This document shows positions 7,069 to 15,814 of a DNA stretch of 64,000 nucleotides, piece by piece; positions within the stretch are counted from its first letter, which is position 1, and each line of letters opens with the position of its first letter. The DNA lies in contig NZ_JAKGAP010000026.1 in assembly GCF_021532375.1 (NCBI RefSeq), forward strand, positions 1-64,000. Direction: 5' to 3'. Under the pieces are notes generated by a model. That model made no database searches and was not told where the DNA came from. It saw nothing but the letters and a program-made list of their open reading frames with translations. Position numbers and translations under genes: made by a program. The DNA is from Paenibacillus alkaliterrae (lineage in GTDB: Bacteria > Bacillota > Bacilli > Paenibacillales > Paenibacillaceae).

Positions 7069-8577
7069 TTATCTCGGCATCGGCATAACCTCGATGCCGC
7101 CGTTTCCGCCTTCCGGATTCGTCTTCAAGCGCTCAAGTACGGCATTGCCCTTCGTCTCCCACTCTGCGAGTGCCTCACGGGCCGACTTCTTTTCTTCAAT
7201 GACTTCCTGGAACAGCTGATAGCCGAACTGCTGCGCTTCCCATATACCCGGCTTTTCGCGGTAAACCATATCGGCATCCGAACTTGCCGGAGGCAGAGGC
7301 TTGAGCGTAGTGAACGCATCAATGTTATACTGTAAACCGCCGATTGGCTTCAAAAACTCTTTGCGCGCAACCATCTCATATACGCTTCTCGATTTGAGCT
7401 TCGCCCAATCCTTGCCGTTTATAAATTTAATGAAATCCCAAGCGTCCTTGTCATTTTGCGCTTTCGCATTGATCCCCATTAACTGGCTCAAATAAATGCT
7501 GCCGCCCGTTTCCGGATCATTCGGATTAACGGGCACGGTTACTACATCCCAGTCAACCGGCACAAAATCTTTGATCTTCGATGCATGATCCGATGCTCTC
7601 TTCAGCTCGTTGATATAGCCGTAATCGCCGATTGTCATCGCAACCCTGCCTTTTATAAATAAATCGCCGTTGAACGGGTCATGGCCGCCTCCCATTTCGC
7701 TTTGCTTTTCATACATGGTCTGCATGTACTGCTGGGTCGGAACGATTTCATCCTTGTAGAAAGATGCAACGGTATTCCATACCTCTTCCCATTGATCGCT
7801 GTTCACAAGCATTTTCTCGCCTTTGTCATCCCATATCTTCAACTGCAGCGCCTGGCTGTACACCTGCGTATCGTTGAAGCCATCGGACATCCATCTGTTA
7901 AAGGAGAAACCGAAATTGCGGTCCTCTCCTTCCCCTTTAGCGGCTTGGCGGGCAAGATTGAAAACCTCCTGCCATTCCATTTTGTCGGTTGGCGGCGAAA
8001 TGGCCAAATCGGCAAATATTTTTTTGTTATAAAAAAGGGCGGAGGAGCTAAAGGTTGGCGTCAATGCATACAAATTGCCGTCACCCGCAGATTTGATGCC
8101 GTCCATAACGGTCGGCACATAATCGCTTAAATCGAATTTGTCCTGCGTGACAAGCGGATCTAATGGCTGCAGCAGGTTATCCTGCGTAAGGCGGCGAAGC
8201 TGATTGTAATCGAAGACGATGACATCGACCGGATTTTGTCCGGTGAGCATTTCTTTCATTTTCTCATAAGGATCCGGTTGTTCAGACGGCTTGCCGGGTT
8301 CAGTCTGCTCAAAGCGCTGATCATCATAGTTAATCGCATTAACGATTTCAATTTCAATATTTTGGTTCATAATTTCGTACGTATCTGTGTATTGCTGTCT
8401 GTAATAGGACTCCATATCCGCGGAGCCGGATACAAATCCGATCCGCAGCACCCGTTTCTCCGCTGACTCATTTGAACCCCCGCTGCATGCGGCCAGCAAG
8501 CTGATAAGCAAGGAAAGCGTAAGGCCAAGCAAAGCAATTTTACGAATTCCCAATCCTGATAAACGTTTACTGTTCAT
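7069..8577 (-). CDS. Extracellular solute-binding lipoprotein (family 1 type)
   Basis: The 502-residue protein has an N-terminal signal with lipobox LLAAC (Cys about residue 31), then a periplasmic-binding-protein-type body with typical segments such as ALFYNKKIF and MTIGDYGYINELK. The fold is that of carbohydrate-type ABC solute-binding proteins, anchored outside the membrane by lipid. It is the last gene of the operon, 5 bases after the second ATPase. No sugar-type permeases are present; the partners are MacAB-like exporter parts, so ordinary sugar uptake is unlikely and it may sense or deliver a ligand to the exporter (inference). RBS GGGGGG precedes ATG. Confidence 0.88.
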   Translation of the reverse strand: MNSKRLSGLGIRKIALLGLTLSLLISLLAACSGGSNESAEKRVLRIGFVSGSADMESYYRQQYTDTYEIMNQNIEIEIVNAINYDDQRFEQTEPGKPSEQPDPYEKMKEMLTGQNPVDVIVFDYNQLRRLTQDNLLQPLDPLVTQDKFDLSDYVPTVMDGIKSAGDGNLYALTPTFSSSALFYNKKIFADLAISPPTDKMEWQEVFNLARQAAKGEGEDRNFGFSFNRWMSDGFNDTQVYSQALQLKIWDDKGEKMLVNSDQWEEVWNTVASFYKDEIVPTQQYMQTMYEKQSEMGGGHDPFNGDLFIKGRVAMTIGDYGYINELKRASDHASKIKDFVPVDWDVVTVPVNPNDPETGGSIYLSQLMGINAKAQNDKDAWDFIKFINGKDWAKLKSRSVYEMVARKEFLKPIGGLQYNIDAFTTLKPLPPASSDADMVYREKPGIWEAQQFGYQLFQEVIEEKKSAREALAEWETKGNAVLERLKTNPEGGNGGIEVMPMPR

Positions 8578-8582
8578 TCGAT

Positions 8583-9479
8583 TTAACCCCCCAATGATTT
8601 AGGCGGAGTAATAATAATCCGCTTACCGTCAAACTCCATCGTCGCTTTGTCGTTAATATTAAGAGCCGATAAATTCTCCTTAGGCACTTGCAAACGTCCG
8701 GCCCGGTCTACCACAACATAAGCTTCATGAACAGATTGCAGTCCGCCCGCCGCCGGAAGTTCTGCCTCACCTCCATCCGGATTAATATTCGGATTCCGTT
8801 TAATAAATTCCGTGCTCGTTAATCCGTCCCGTATCGCAACAACCCGGTCCACCTTGCCGGCAAGCGTCAAATCATGCGTTACGATCACGACCGTAATGCC
8901 AATTTCACGGTTAAGCTGACGAAAAATGCCCATTATTAAATCCGAGGTTGCCGTGTCGACAGACCCCGTAGGCTCATCCGCAAGCAGCAGCTTCGGCCGG
9001 TTGGATAAGGATATCGCAATGGCGACCCGCTGCTGCTCGCCGCCGGACAGCTGATGCAGCTTGTTATGCATGCGCTCCTTCAAGCCTACCCATTCAAGCA
9101 GCTGCTTCGCATAAGCGCGATCCACCTTACCGGAGAGCATCATCGGCATCTCCACATTTTCTAACGCGGATAAATACGGCAGCAGGTTGCGGGCATTATT
9201 TTGCCAAATGAAGCCTACCGTTTCACGCTTGTATTTCACGAGCTCCTCTTCGGTAATTTTGAGCAGATCCCAGGGACCAACCTTCACCTGACCGGCAGAA
9301 GGGCGGTCAAGACCGCCTAATGTATTGAGAAGCGTCGATTTTCCGCTGCCGCTATTGCCGATGATGGCCATCAGCTCGCCTTCGTCCACCTTCAAATTCA
9401 AGCCTTGCAGCGCGACCACCTCAAGGTCATCGGTTTTATAAATTTTCACCAAGCCTTCGCAATCTATCATCGCTGTCAT
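8583..9479 (-). CDS. ABC transporter ATPase with C-terminal AbrB-like domain
   Basis: The 298-residue protein has a MacB/LolD-type ATPase domain (about 1-230): Walker [11 protein letters not shown]-loop region FIWQNN, signature LSGGEQQRV, Walker [13 protein letters not shown] and switch His in VTHD. Family members normally end near 225-250 residues. Here about 55 residues follow, and the segment [19 protein letters not shown] resembles the SpoVT/AbrB swapped-hairpin DNA-binding or dimerisation fold. The ATG overlaps the stop codon of the permease gene (ATGA), so they are translationally coupled. It presumably energises the FtsX-like permease. The role of the AbrB-like tail is unknown. Confidence 0.88.
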   Translation of the reverse strand: MTAMIDCEGLVKIYKTDDLEVVALQGLNLKVDEGELMAIIGNSGSGKSTLLNTLGGLDRPSAGQVKVGPWDLLKITEEELVKYKRETVGFIWQNNARNLLPYLSALENVEMPMMLSGKVDRAYAKQLLEWVGLKERMHNKLHQLSGGEQQRVAIAISLSNRPKLLLADEPTGSVDTATSDLIMGIFRQLNREIGITVVIVTHDLTLAGKVDRVVAIRDGLTSTEFIKRNPNINPDGGEAELPAAGGLQSVHEAYVVVDRAGRLQVPKENLSALNINDKATMEFDGKRIIITPPKSLGG

Positions 9480-12343
9480 CGCTCTTCTCCCATCTTGACC
9501 GCCTGATGCACTCTTAGCCTGCGAATATGCAGGAAGAGCAGCACCGCTCCGATCAGCATCATGAATCCGACAACGAAAAACAACTGGTTCGTATCATTCG
9601 AATCGAAAACAACCCGGAACGGCGGTACCGTCTCCGCTGCGTTCTCAGTCGTCTGCAGAAATGGCAGAAACAGCAGGCTAACCGCTTTGCCGATGAGTAC
9701 ACCAAGGCCAATTGCCAAACCTGCAGTGAACAGCTGCTCAAGCAGCAGCATTCCGGTGAGCTGTTTGCGGGATAATCCCATGGCCCGCAATACGCCAAAT
9801 TGTACGACTCGGCCTGATAGATTGAAAAACCAATACAATACATAACCTGCAAGCGTAATGATAACGGAAACTAAGAAGCCAAGGCTTAATATACCGAATA
9901 CGCCGCCCCTTGTCGGGTGCTTAGCTTGCGAGATAAGCTCGCTTCTCACATCCTCGACGGATGCCAGCTCAACGCCTGCCTTCTGCAGCTCACCAACAAT
10001 GGGCGCTACCTTAGCATCAGGCTTCATCTTCAGCCACACCTCATATGGCATGAGCGGAAGCTGATCGTAAATATAATCCAAATTCGCAATGACGAATGGC
10101 GATTTGTCCGGATATTGACTAGGCCAATACGGCAATATTCCAACGACGGTGAATTCGAGCATGCCTTCCGGAAGGCCGACCGATACCGGATCGCCCAGCT
10201 TCAATTGATATTTTTCCGCCACTTTCGAAGGAATGACCGCTGCATGTTCGTATAACCCCAAATTATTCAAATAATGATGGGGATGAACAGGGTACAAATC
10301 ATCTCGGAACCAGGCTACTTTAGCGAAATCGACGTTGTCGATTCCCATTATGGTCCCTTGGCCGATCGATTTCCCTGAGATTACGACATTCCCTTTCGAT
10401 TGCAATACCCGCGCAGCGGCCTCTACTCCTTCAAGTGAACGGAACAGCTCGAAAGGCGGCTCGCTGTACAAAATACGCGTAGGAACGGTTTGGCCGCCTC
10501 CGGCTCCGCCGCCGCTGCCCGAGCTTCCTCCTGCTCCTCCGCCCGAGCCTCCGCTGCCAGTTGTCGTCGCCGCTTCCGCCGTGCCTTCCCATACGGATTG
10601 AATCGTGACGTCGGTACCGTATTTGTAGAGAATCCGTTCCGTCGAATTCAAATCGATCGTTCTTGCTGCGGAAGCATTGTAAACGCCAAGCCCTAACGTT
10701 AACACTAACAAAATCATAAGCGGATAATAGCCTTTGGACGAGCGCGATAGCTGCGTCAGCGTCAAATAAAGCGGCACCGGCAAAAACTTGCGTCCGAGCC
10801 AATTGAAAAGCTTAAGCAGCCAAGGAAACAGCCTTAGAAAAAATAATCCAAGCGCAAATATGGAGAGCGCCGGCACAAAAAAGAGAAACGGCTGTACGTT
10901 TAGCTGATCGGTTGTCATACCGGTTTGAAAAGTTAGCATCTGCCGCTCATTGAACATGTACCAGCCATAGCCGGCAGCTGCAATTAATAGGACATCGAGA
11001 TACCAACGCTGCCAGCCCGGCTTTCGGTCGGAACGCGCAAGCTCTTGCTTGTAGTTTACAATGGATGATCTTGCATAAATGATTGCCGGAATGACGGTTG
11101 CAAGCAATGCGAGCAATACCGCCGCTCCGCCGGCGATTATCGCTTCCGTCGAGAAGCCGACCGGTATCGACTTTCGATTCACGAATGACAGAAAGCCATT
11201 GGCCGAGCCTATGCTCTTTGCCATAAACCAGCCGAGAAACGGTCCGATCGCAAGCGCGAATCCGCCTAGCACAAGGCCTTCAAGCAAGTAAATCCAAATA
11301 ATTTGGCGCGTGCCGGCTCCCCGGCTTCGCAGCACCGCGATGTCGCTTCGCTGTTTATCCAACGATTGGCGGGCATTCATGGCGATAAAATAGAAGACCA
11401 TCGCCAGCATTGGAGCAGCCAGCGTGAATAAAAGCGTCTGCAGCTGCAAGCTTTGCTTCTTGAATTCCGTAAGCGTTGACGCGAATGAAATTTCGATTCG
11501 CGTATCCTTAAGACGCTGATACAATTCAATATTGAGACGTTCAAGCTTCCGGCCGAGCGGCGTTAATTGGCTCGTTTGAATTTCTGTCAGATCGTAAACA
11601 TAGTACCAGCTTGCATTGTGCAGCGGAATGCTTTGCTTGCCGAGCAGCGCTTTGCTGAAAGCCTCTTCGCTTATTTGGAAGGTGTTCAGAAGTCCCTCCA
11701 TTCCTTGATACCAGTAAGAGCTGGTATCGCTTAGCGGCTTTACGGCACCGACGATTTTGACCCGCAATGTAAGATCAAGACCGCCGTATATCGGATATTT
11801 AAATACATCGCCGATATGTACATCATTCCGATACATCGCTTCCTCGAACATGACGGCTTCGAGCAAGCTGCCGTCTCCTTCGCTCTTCACAAACCATCGG
11901 CCCTGTGTCAGTTCTGTATTCGCTTCGAGCCCGGACATCGCCATAATCGTCAATTGACGATTGCGTCCAGCATCGACCTTCGTCGAATCCTCCGGCACAA
12001 CCTCGGCGCTTCGGATGGAATAACTATTGACGTACGTATCGAATGGGAACCCGATTTCCTTCGGTATCCCTTCCGAGATGTAACGCTCAAGCCCGGTTAA
12101 TGCCGCTAAGTCCGTTTTCCCGCCAGCTGGTGTCTGATATCGCATGAGAAGTGAGCCTGCAGGCAATCCGGTGCTCTTCTGCCGCAGCGAATCGGCTACC
12201 ACTCTCTTGAGCGCCCCGTCCGCATACATCGGTATGCTGGTCGCGAACGCAACCGCCAAGGTCAGACCGGCCAGCGTGTTTAAGGTTAGCCAACGCGTGT
12301 TCCACATTTTGCGGAACAAAAAACGAAACAGCGGAATTCCCAT
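9476..12343 (-). CDS. FtsX-like (MacB-type) ABC transporter permease, large
   Basis: The 955-residue membrane protein has an N-terminal transmembrane helix (about 18-38), a large extracytoplasmic domain, a first FtsX core of several helices near 300-430, further helices near 450-560, a second extracytoplasmic domain, and a second FtsX core near 810-945. This duplicated layout fits the type VII ABC (MacB-like) mechanotransmission superfamily in Gram-positives. An extracytoplasmic stretch of about 25 residues near 590 is almost pure Gly/Ser, perhaps a flexible linker. It starts 3 bases after the adaptor gene stop and overlaps the following ATPase gene. Substrate unknown; antimicrobial peptide or lipid export is the usual inference. 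Confidence 0.88.
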   Translation of the reverse strand: MGIPLFRFLFRKMWNTRWLTLNTLAGLTLAVAFATSIPMYADGALKRVVADSLRQKSTGLPAGSLLMRYQTPAGGKTDLAALTGLERYISEGIPKEIGFPFDTYVNSYSIRSAEVVPEDSTKVDAGRNRQLTIMAMSGLEANTELTQGRWFVKSEGDGSLLEAVMFEEAMYRNDVHIGDVFKYPIYGGLDLTLRVKIVGAVKPLSDTSSYWYQGMEGLLNTFQISEEAFSKALLGKQSIPLHNASWYYVYDLTEIQTSQLTPLGRKLERLNIELYQRLKDTRIEISFASTLTEFKKQSLQLQTLLFTLAAPMLAMVFYFIAMNARQSLDKQRSDIAVLRSRGAGTRQIIWIYLLEGLVLGGFALAIGPFLGWFMAKSIGSANGFLSFVNRKSIPVGFSTEAIIAGGAAVLLALLATVIPAIIYARSSIVNYKQELARSDRKPGWQRWYLDVLLIAAAGYGWYMFNERQMLTFQTGMTTDQLNVQPFLFFVPALSIFALGLFFLRLFPWLLKLFNWLGRKFLPVPLYLTLTQLSRSSKGYYPLMILLVLTLGLGVYNASAARTIDLNSTERILYKYGTDVTIQSVWEGTAEAATTTGSGGSGGGAGGSSGSGGGAGGGQTVPTRILYSEPPFELFRSLEGVEAAARVLQSKGNVVISGKSIGQGTIMGIDNVDFAKVAWFRDDLYPVHPHHYLNNLGLYEHAAVIPSKVAEKYQLKLGDPVSVGLPEGMLEFTVVGILPYWPSQYPDKSPFVIANLDYIYDQLPLMPYEVWLKMKPDAKVAPIVGELQKAGVELASVEDVRSELISQAKHPTRGGVFGILSLGFLVSVIITLAGYVLYWFFNLSGRVVQFGVLRAMGLSRKQLTGMLLLEQLFTAGLAIGLGVLIGKAVSLLFLPFLQTTENAAETVPPFRVVFDSNDTNQLFFVVGFMMLIGAVLLFLHIRRLRVHQAVKMGEER

Positions 12344-12346
12344 CGG

Positions 12347-13420
12347 CTATCGACCTACAACTTTCTGCCCCGGCTTCAAACCTTGCAGGATCTCGACCTG
12401 CGTCGCGGTTTGTTGACCGACCTCTACGTCTACCTCGCGCTTGCCTTCTTCATCTATAACTTGAACATACGTGCGCGAGCCGATCGAACGAAGCGTAGAA
12501 GGAGGAATAACGATTGCATTTTCCGTGCGTTTTGTAATGATGTTAATCGATAGAGGCGTGCCCCGATTTAAGTCCTTTGGCAGATCTTTAATTTCGACGA
12601 TGAGGAAATCCTCAGGACGCTCCGGTTTCGTTTCCCCCGGCTGACCGCCTGTTCCTCCGCCATTGTTTTGCTCGTCTGCCTTATTCGGCAATTGCTTCAC
12701 TTTCCCCTTATAGGTTCCGGCGCTGCTAAGGTTAGCGACTGCCTCCATACCGACAGCTACCTTCTCCAGTTCGGTTTTGGTCAGCTTCGCGGCAGGTGTA
12801 AATAGACTCGTATCCGCCACGATCGCGATCGGAGCGTAAGCTTTGATCAGGTCGCCTTTTTGTACGTTTAAGGTCACGATAGTACCGGCAAAGGGGGCGG
12901 TTAAGGTTGCCTTTCCGATTTCCTCCTCCATGTCCGTCAGCTTTTGTCTGCGTTCTTCAAATGCGATCGATTTCTCCTCGAATTCGATCGGATCCATATC
13001 GTCACGCCCGCGGAGCGTTTCTTTCATCGCAATTTCTTCTTTCTTGAAAGCAAGCCGCTCCAAGCGAAGAGCCTTGACCATGTCATCCACATCCAGCTCG
13101 CCAATCACCTGACCGGCTTTCACCTTATCGCCAGCTTTCACATACAGCTCCTTCAGATGTTTCCCGTCTAACGTAAAAAACAACGTTTCCTCTTCTAATG
13201 AAATCAGCTTGCCAATGACCTGCACCTTCGTTTCAAGAGTCGCTGTCGTGACCTCGTATTCCGGCTTTTTCGATATTTGCGGCGGATTGATTTCCGGCAA
13301 TACCTCTTCCTCTTCCTCTGCCGGGAGCAGCGAGCAGCCGCTTGCAAATACAATTGAAACACTCATAACAACAACCATTGAACGTTTAAATAAATTTCCC
13401 GTCCACCATTTCATAGACAT
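12347..13420 (-). CDS. HlyD/MacA-type efflux adaptor lipoprotein
   Basis: The 357-residue protein has an N-terminal hydrophobic signal with lipobox FASGC, an acidic patch (EEEEE), a lipoyl/barrel-sandwich half beginning VKAGDKVKAGQVIGEL, a short coiled-coil hairpin (about 115-165), the second barrel half (LTAPFAGTIVTL) and a C-terminal beta-barrel region ending GQKVVG. This is the membrane fusion/adaptor family that pairs with MacB-type transporters. The ATG at 13420 is chosen because GGAGGT lies 8-9 bases upstream; a start at 13450 would be unsupported. It overlaps the preceding ATPase gene by 35 bases. It probably couples the permease to an extracellular ligand path. Confidence 0.87.
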   Translation of the reverse strand: MSMKWWTGNLFKRSMVVVMSVSIVFASGCSLLPAEEEEEVLPEINPPQISKKPEYEVTTATLETKVQVIGKLISLEEETLFFTLDGKHLKELYVKAGDKVKAGQVIGELDVDDMVKALRLERLAFKKEEIAMKETLRGRDDMDPIEFEEKSIAFEERRQKLTDMEEEIGKATLTAPFAGTIVTLNVQKGDLIKAYAPIAIVADTSLFTPAAKLTKTELEKVAVGMEAVANLSSAGTYKGKVKQLPNKADEQNNGGGTGGQPGETKPERPEDFLIVEIKDLPKDLNRGTPLSINIITKRTENAIVIPPSTLRSIGSRTYVQVIDEEGKREVDVEVGQQTATQVEILQGLKPGQKVVGR

Positions 13421-14141
13421 GGTCGGCAACCTCCAAAATCGTAGGATCATGTGTTGTCATACATATCGAGACTTGTTCGGTGCGAATTATATTTTGAAAG
13501 ACCGCCATTATTTGAGCCGACATATTGGAATCAAGCTCAGCCGTTGGTTCATCGGCTAAAAGCAGCATCGGCTTGTGCGCAATCGCTTTCGCGATAGCGA
13601 CACGCTGCTGTTCACCGCCCGAGAGCTCGAAGGGCCGATGATGCATTCGTTTCTCTAATCCAACCAGCTCCAAGCAATGTGCGACTCTCTCCTTCCACAA
13701 CGTGCGCGATACGCCCGCCATGCGAAGGGAAAGCTCGACATTCTCCCATGCCGATAACAATGGCATGAGCGCGAATGCCTGGAAAATAAACCCCATATCC
13801 TTGCGCCTCACCAAAGTTCGTCCATCATCGCTCATGCTATGAAAAGGTAAGCCGTTGAATAGGATCTCGCCCTTGCTCGGCGTGTCGAGGCCGCCCAAGC
13901 AATTGAGCAAGGTCGTCTTGCCGGAGCCCGATCTCCCTCTTAGCATGACAAGCTGGCTTTCCTTGAGCTCCATTCGAATGCCTTTTAATACATGCAGCGG
14001 CGAGCCGCCCACATGAAATATACGCTCTACGTTCGTCACGGTAAGCAGGCTGCGTTGCTCCACTGCCGGTTCAAGCTGCTGCTCTTCAGTATGTTTTGCT
14101 TCCTGCGGAAAGGCCATGAGCGCTCCCGATCCCTCCTCCAT
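13386..14141 (-). CDS. ABC transporter ATPase (MacB/LolD type)
   Basis: The 251-residue ATPase has Walker [11 protein letters not shown]-loop FIFQAF, signature LSGGEQQRV, Walker [13 protein letters not shown] and switch His in TTHD. About 30 polar residues precede the core. An alternative ATG at residue 9 has GGGAG 5 bases upstream, so the true start may be 14117. It is the first gene of the five-gene exporter operon. The operon has two ATPases, which may form a heterodimer with one permease or act at different steps (inference). Confidence 0.88.
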   Translation of the reverse strand: MEEGSGALMAFPQEAKHTEEQQLEPAVEQRSLLTVTNVERIFHVGGSPLHVLKGIRMELKESQLVMLRGRSGSGKTTLLNCLGGLDTPSKGEILFNGLPFHSMSDDGRTLVRRKDMGFIFQAFALMPLLSAWENVELSLRMAGVSRTLWKERVAHCLELVGLEKRMHHRPFELSGGEQQRVAIAKAIAHKPMLLLADEPTAELDSNMSAQIMAVFQNIIRTEQVSICMTTHDPTILEVADHVYEMVDGKFI

Positions 14142-14225
14142 TTTCTTTCATAATTCTCATCTAACATGATAGACGAAGGACATGCTTAAAAGGTTACGCC
14201 GATTAGCCGAATGATGAATTCCGCA

Positions 14226-14263
14226 TAAAAAAAGACATGCTCCCCTTTGAAAGGGAACACGCC
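14226..14263 (-). terminator. Terminator of the pyrimidine operon
   Basis: On the minus strand an imperfect stem (GCGTGTTCCCTTT against AAAGGGGAGCATGT) is followed by a run of seven T (complement of 14226-14232), 23 bases after the pyrE stop. Confidence 0.75.
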
Positions 14264-14285
14264 TTCTCGTCATTCATGCTGTTTC

Positions 14286-14933
14286 CTATTTACCGAACGA
14301 TTGCGGATCATTTCTCCACGATTGCAGCGTCGTTACATCCTCCGCCGCAACCTTTCCCAACTCGACCGCCGCTCCGATAAGCGCGCTATAGTTCGACAAC
14401 GTTGCCAGCGGCATTTGTTCAGCAGCGAATGCCTGAACAGCTGTATCGAATTCATACGTGAAGATAGCAAGTACAGCCGCTACCTCCGCGCCTGCTTCAC
14501 GAACCGCAAGCGCCGCTTTCAGCGAGCTGCCCCCTGTCGAAATCAGATCCTCGATCACGACCACTTTTTGTCCGGGAAGGACTTTGCCTTCGATCTGGTT
14601 CTGTTTGCCGTGGCCTTTCGCTTTGTCTCGAATATAAGCCATCGGAAGATTAAGCTTTTGTGCTACCCATGCTGCATGAGGGATGCCGGCAGTCGATGTT
14701 CCCGCAATGACCTCAGCATCCGGATAATTCTCGCGGATGATCGCAGCGAAGCCCTCCGCGATAAGATCGCGGATTTTTGGATAAGCCATCGTAAGGCGAT
14801 TGTCGCAATAGATAGGCGATTTGATACCCGACGTCCACGTAAACGGCTCATTCGGACGAAGCGCAACCGCTTCGATCTCAAGCAAGTTTTTTGCAATTTC
14901 CTTTGGCAATTGTGCCAATGTTAGTTTACTCAT
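14286..14933 (-). CDS. pyrE: Orotate phosphoribosyltransferase
   Basis: The 215-residue type I phosphoribosyltransferase makes orotidine monophosphate from orotate and PRPP, step five of UMP synthesis. The PRPP-binding loop is VVVIEDLISTGGSS and the catalytic loop follows RDKAKGHGKQNQIEG. It is the last gene of the operon, overlapping pyrF by 8 bases, and is followed by a terminator. Confidence 0.96.
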   Translation of the reverse strand: MSKLTLAQLPKEIAKNLLEIEAVALRPNEPFTWTSGIKSPIYCDNRLTMAYPKIRDLIAEGFAAIIRENYPDAEVIAGTSTAGIPHAAWVAQKLNLPMAYIRDKAKGHGKQNQIEGKVLPGQKVVVIEDLISTGGSSLKAALAVREAGAEVAAVLAIFTYEFDTAVQAFAAEQMPLATLSNYSALIGAAVELGKVAAEDVTTLQSWRNDPQSFGK

Positions 14934-15663
14934 AGGAAGTCAGCTCCTCAATAATGGATTCTAACGCGGCTCGAGGCTGAGGTGCAGCCGTAATAGGACG
15001 ACCGATTACCATGTAATCCGTGCCCTGCTTTAGCGCTTCGCTTGGCGTCATAATGCGTGATTGATCGTTTACATCCGCGCCTTTAGGCCGGATTCCAGGC
15101 GTCACGGTTTGGAAAGCGGCTCCACAGGCAGCTTTAATTGCTTCAACCTCAGAAGGGGAAGCGACGACGCCGTCAAGACCGGCCGCCTTTGTCAGCTGCG
15201 CATAACGGAGAACCGCCGCTTCGACCGTTCCTTCGATTCCGATTTGCTCGTTTAGCATCAATTGGCTGGTGCTTGTCAGATGCGTCACCGCTATGACTGC
15301 CGGCCTTTTCAATCCGCTGCCGGTCATAGCCGCATCCACGCCTTCAAGCGCAGCTTCAAGCATAGCGCCGCCGCCTGCCGCATGGATGTTAAACATGTCA
15401 ACACCAAGCTTTGTCACGCTATTTGCCCCGCCTTTGACGGTGTTCGGTATATCATGCATTTTCACATCGAGAAAAACGTAGTAGCCCCGCTTCTTTAAGC
15501 TTTCCACAAAGGCAGGACCCGCTGCATAAAACAATTGCATCCCAACCTTCATATAGCATGGAATCCCTTGCAGATCGGCGATTAGACGTTCCGCCGCAGC
15601 GGCATCGGGGTAATCCAAAGCAACCATAATTTTTCCAGCTGCTTGCTCGTTAGTCAGCTTCAT
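14926..15663 (-). CDS. pyrF: Orotidine 5'-phosphate decarboxylase
   Basis: The 245-residue TIM-barrel enzyme decarboxylates OMP to UMP. The catalytic Lys/Asp cluster appears in FLDVKMHDIPNTV, and the phosphate loop in DYMVIGRPITAAP. The ATG is preceded by AGGGGAGA. It lies 150 bases after carB, the widest gap inside the operon, which holds an 81-bp palindrome. Confidence 0.96.
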   Translation of the reverse strand: MKLTNEQAAGKIMVALDYPDAAAAERLIADLQGIPCYMKVGMQLFYAAGPAFVESLKKRGYYVFLDVKMHDIPNTVKGGANSVTKLGVDMFNIHAAGGGAMLEAALEGVDAAMTGSGLKRPAVIAVTHLTSTSQLMLNEQIGIEGTVEAAVLRYAQLTKAAGLDGVVASPSEVEAIKAACGAAFQTVTPGIRPKGADVNDQSRIMTPSEALKQGTDYMVIGRPITAAPQPRAALESIIEELTSYE

Positions 15664-15702
15664 TCGATATCTCCCCTTTTTCTCTGTTGATTTGCATAAT
15701 AA

Positions 15703-15783
15703 ACGGCCATACGTCCGCTTCGGACTAACTTCGATAAGGTTAACACCTTAGTGGAAGATAGCGGAGCGAGTGACGCTGGCCGT
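15703..15783. repeat. 81-bp imperfect palindrome between carB and pyrF
   Basis: Outer arms ACGGCCA (15703-15709) and TGGCCGT (15777-15783), and inner arms AAGGT (15736-15740) and ACCTT (15745-15749), are joined by further imperfect pairing over arms of about 39 bases. It resembles a palindromic dispersed element (REP or MITE type) or a structured intergenic RNA that could modulate pyrF-pyrE expression or act as a processing site. It carries no clear T-tract on the minus strand. Confidence 0.6.
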
Positions 15784-15814
15784 ACTTTTTAACTGTGATT
15801 AACTTGCATGTTTT

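Noticed and set aside
10335-10601. Pro/Ala-rich plus-strand frames opposite the exporter permease
   Set aside because: They are the antisense shadow of the Gly/Ser-rich tract and have no independent evidence.
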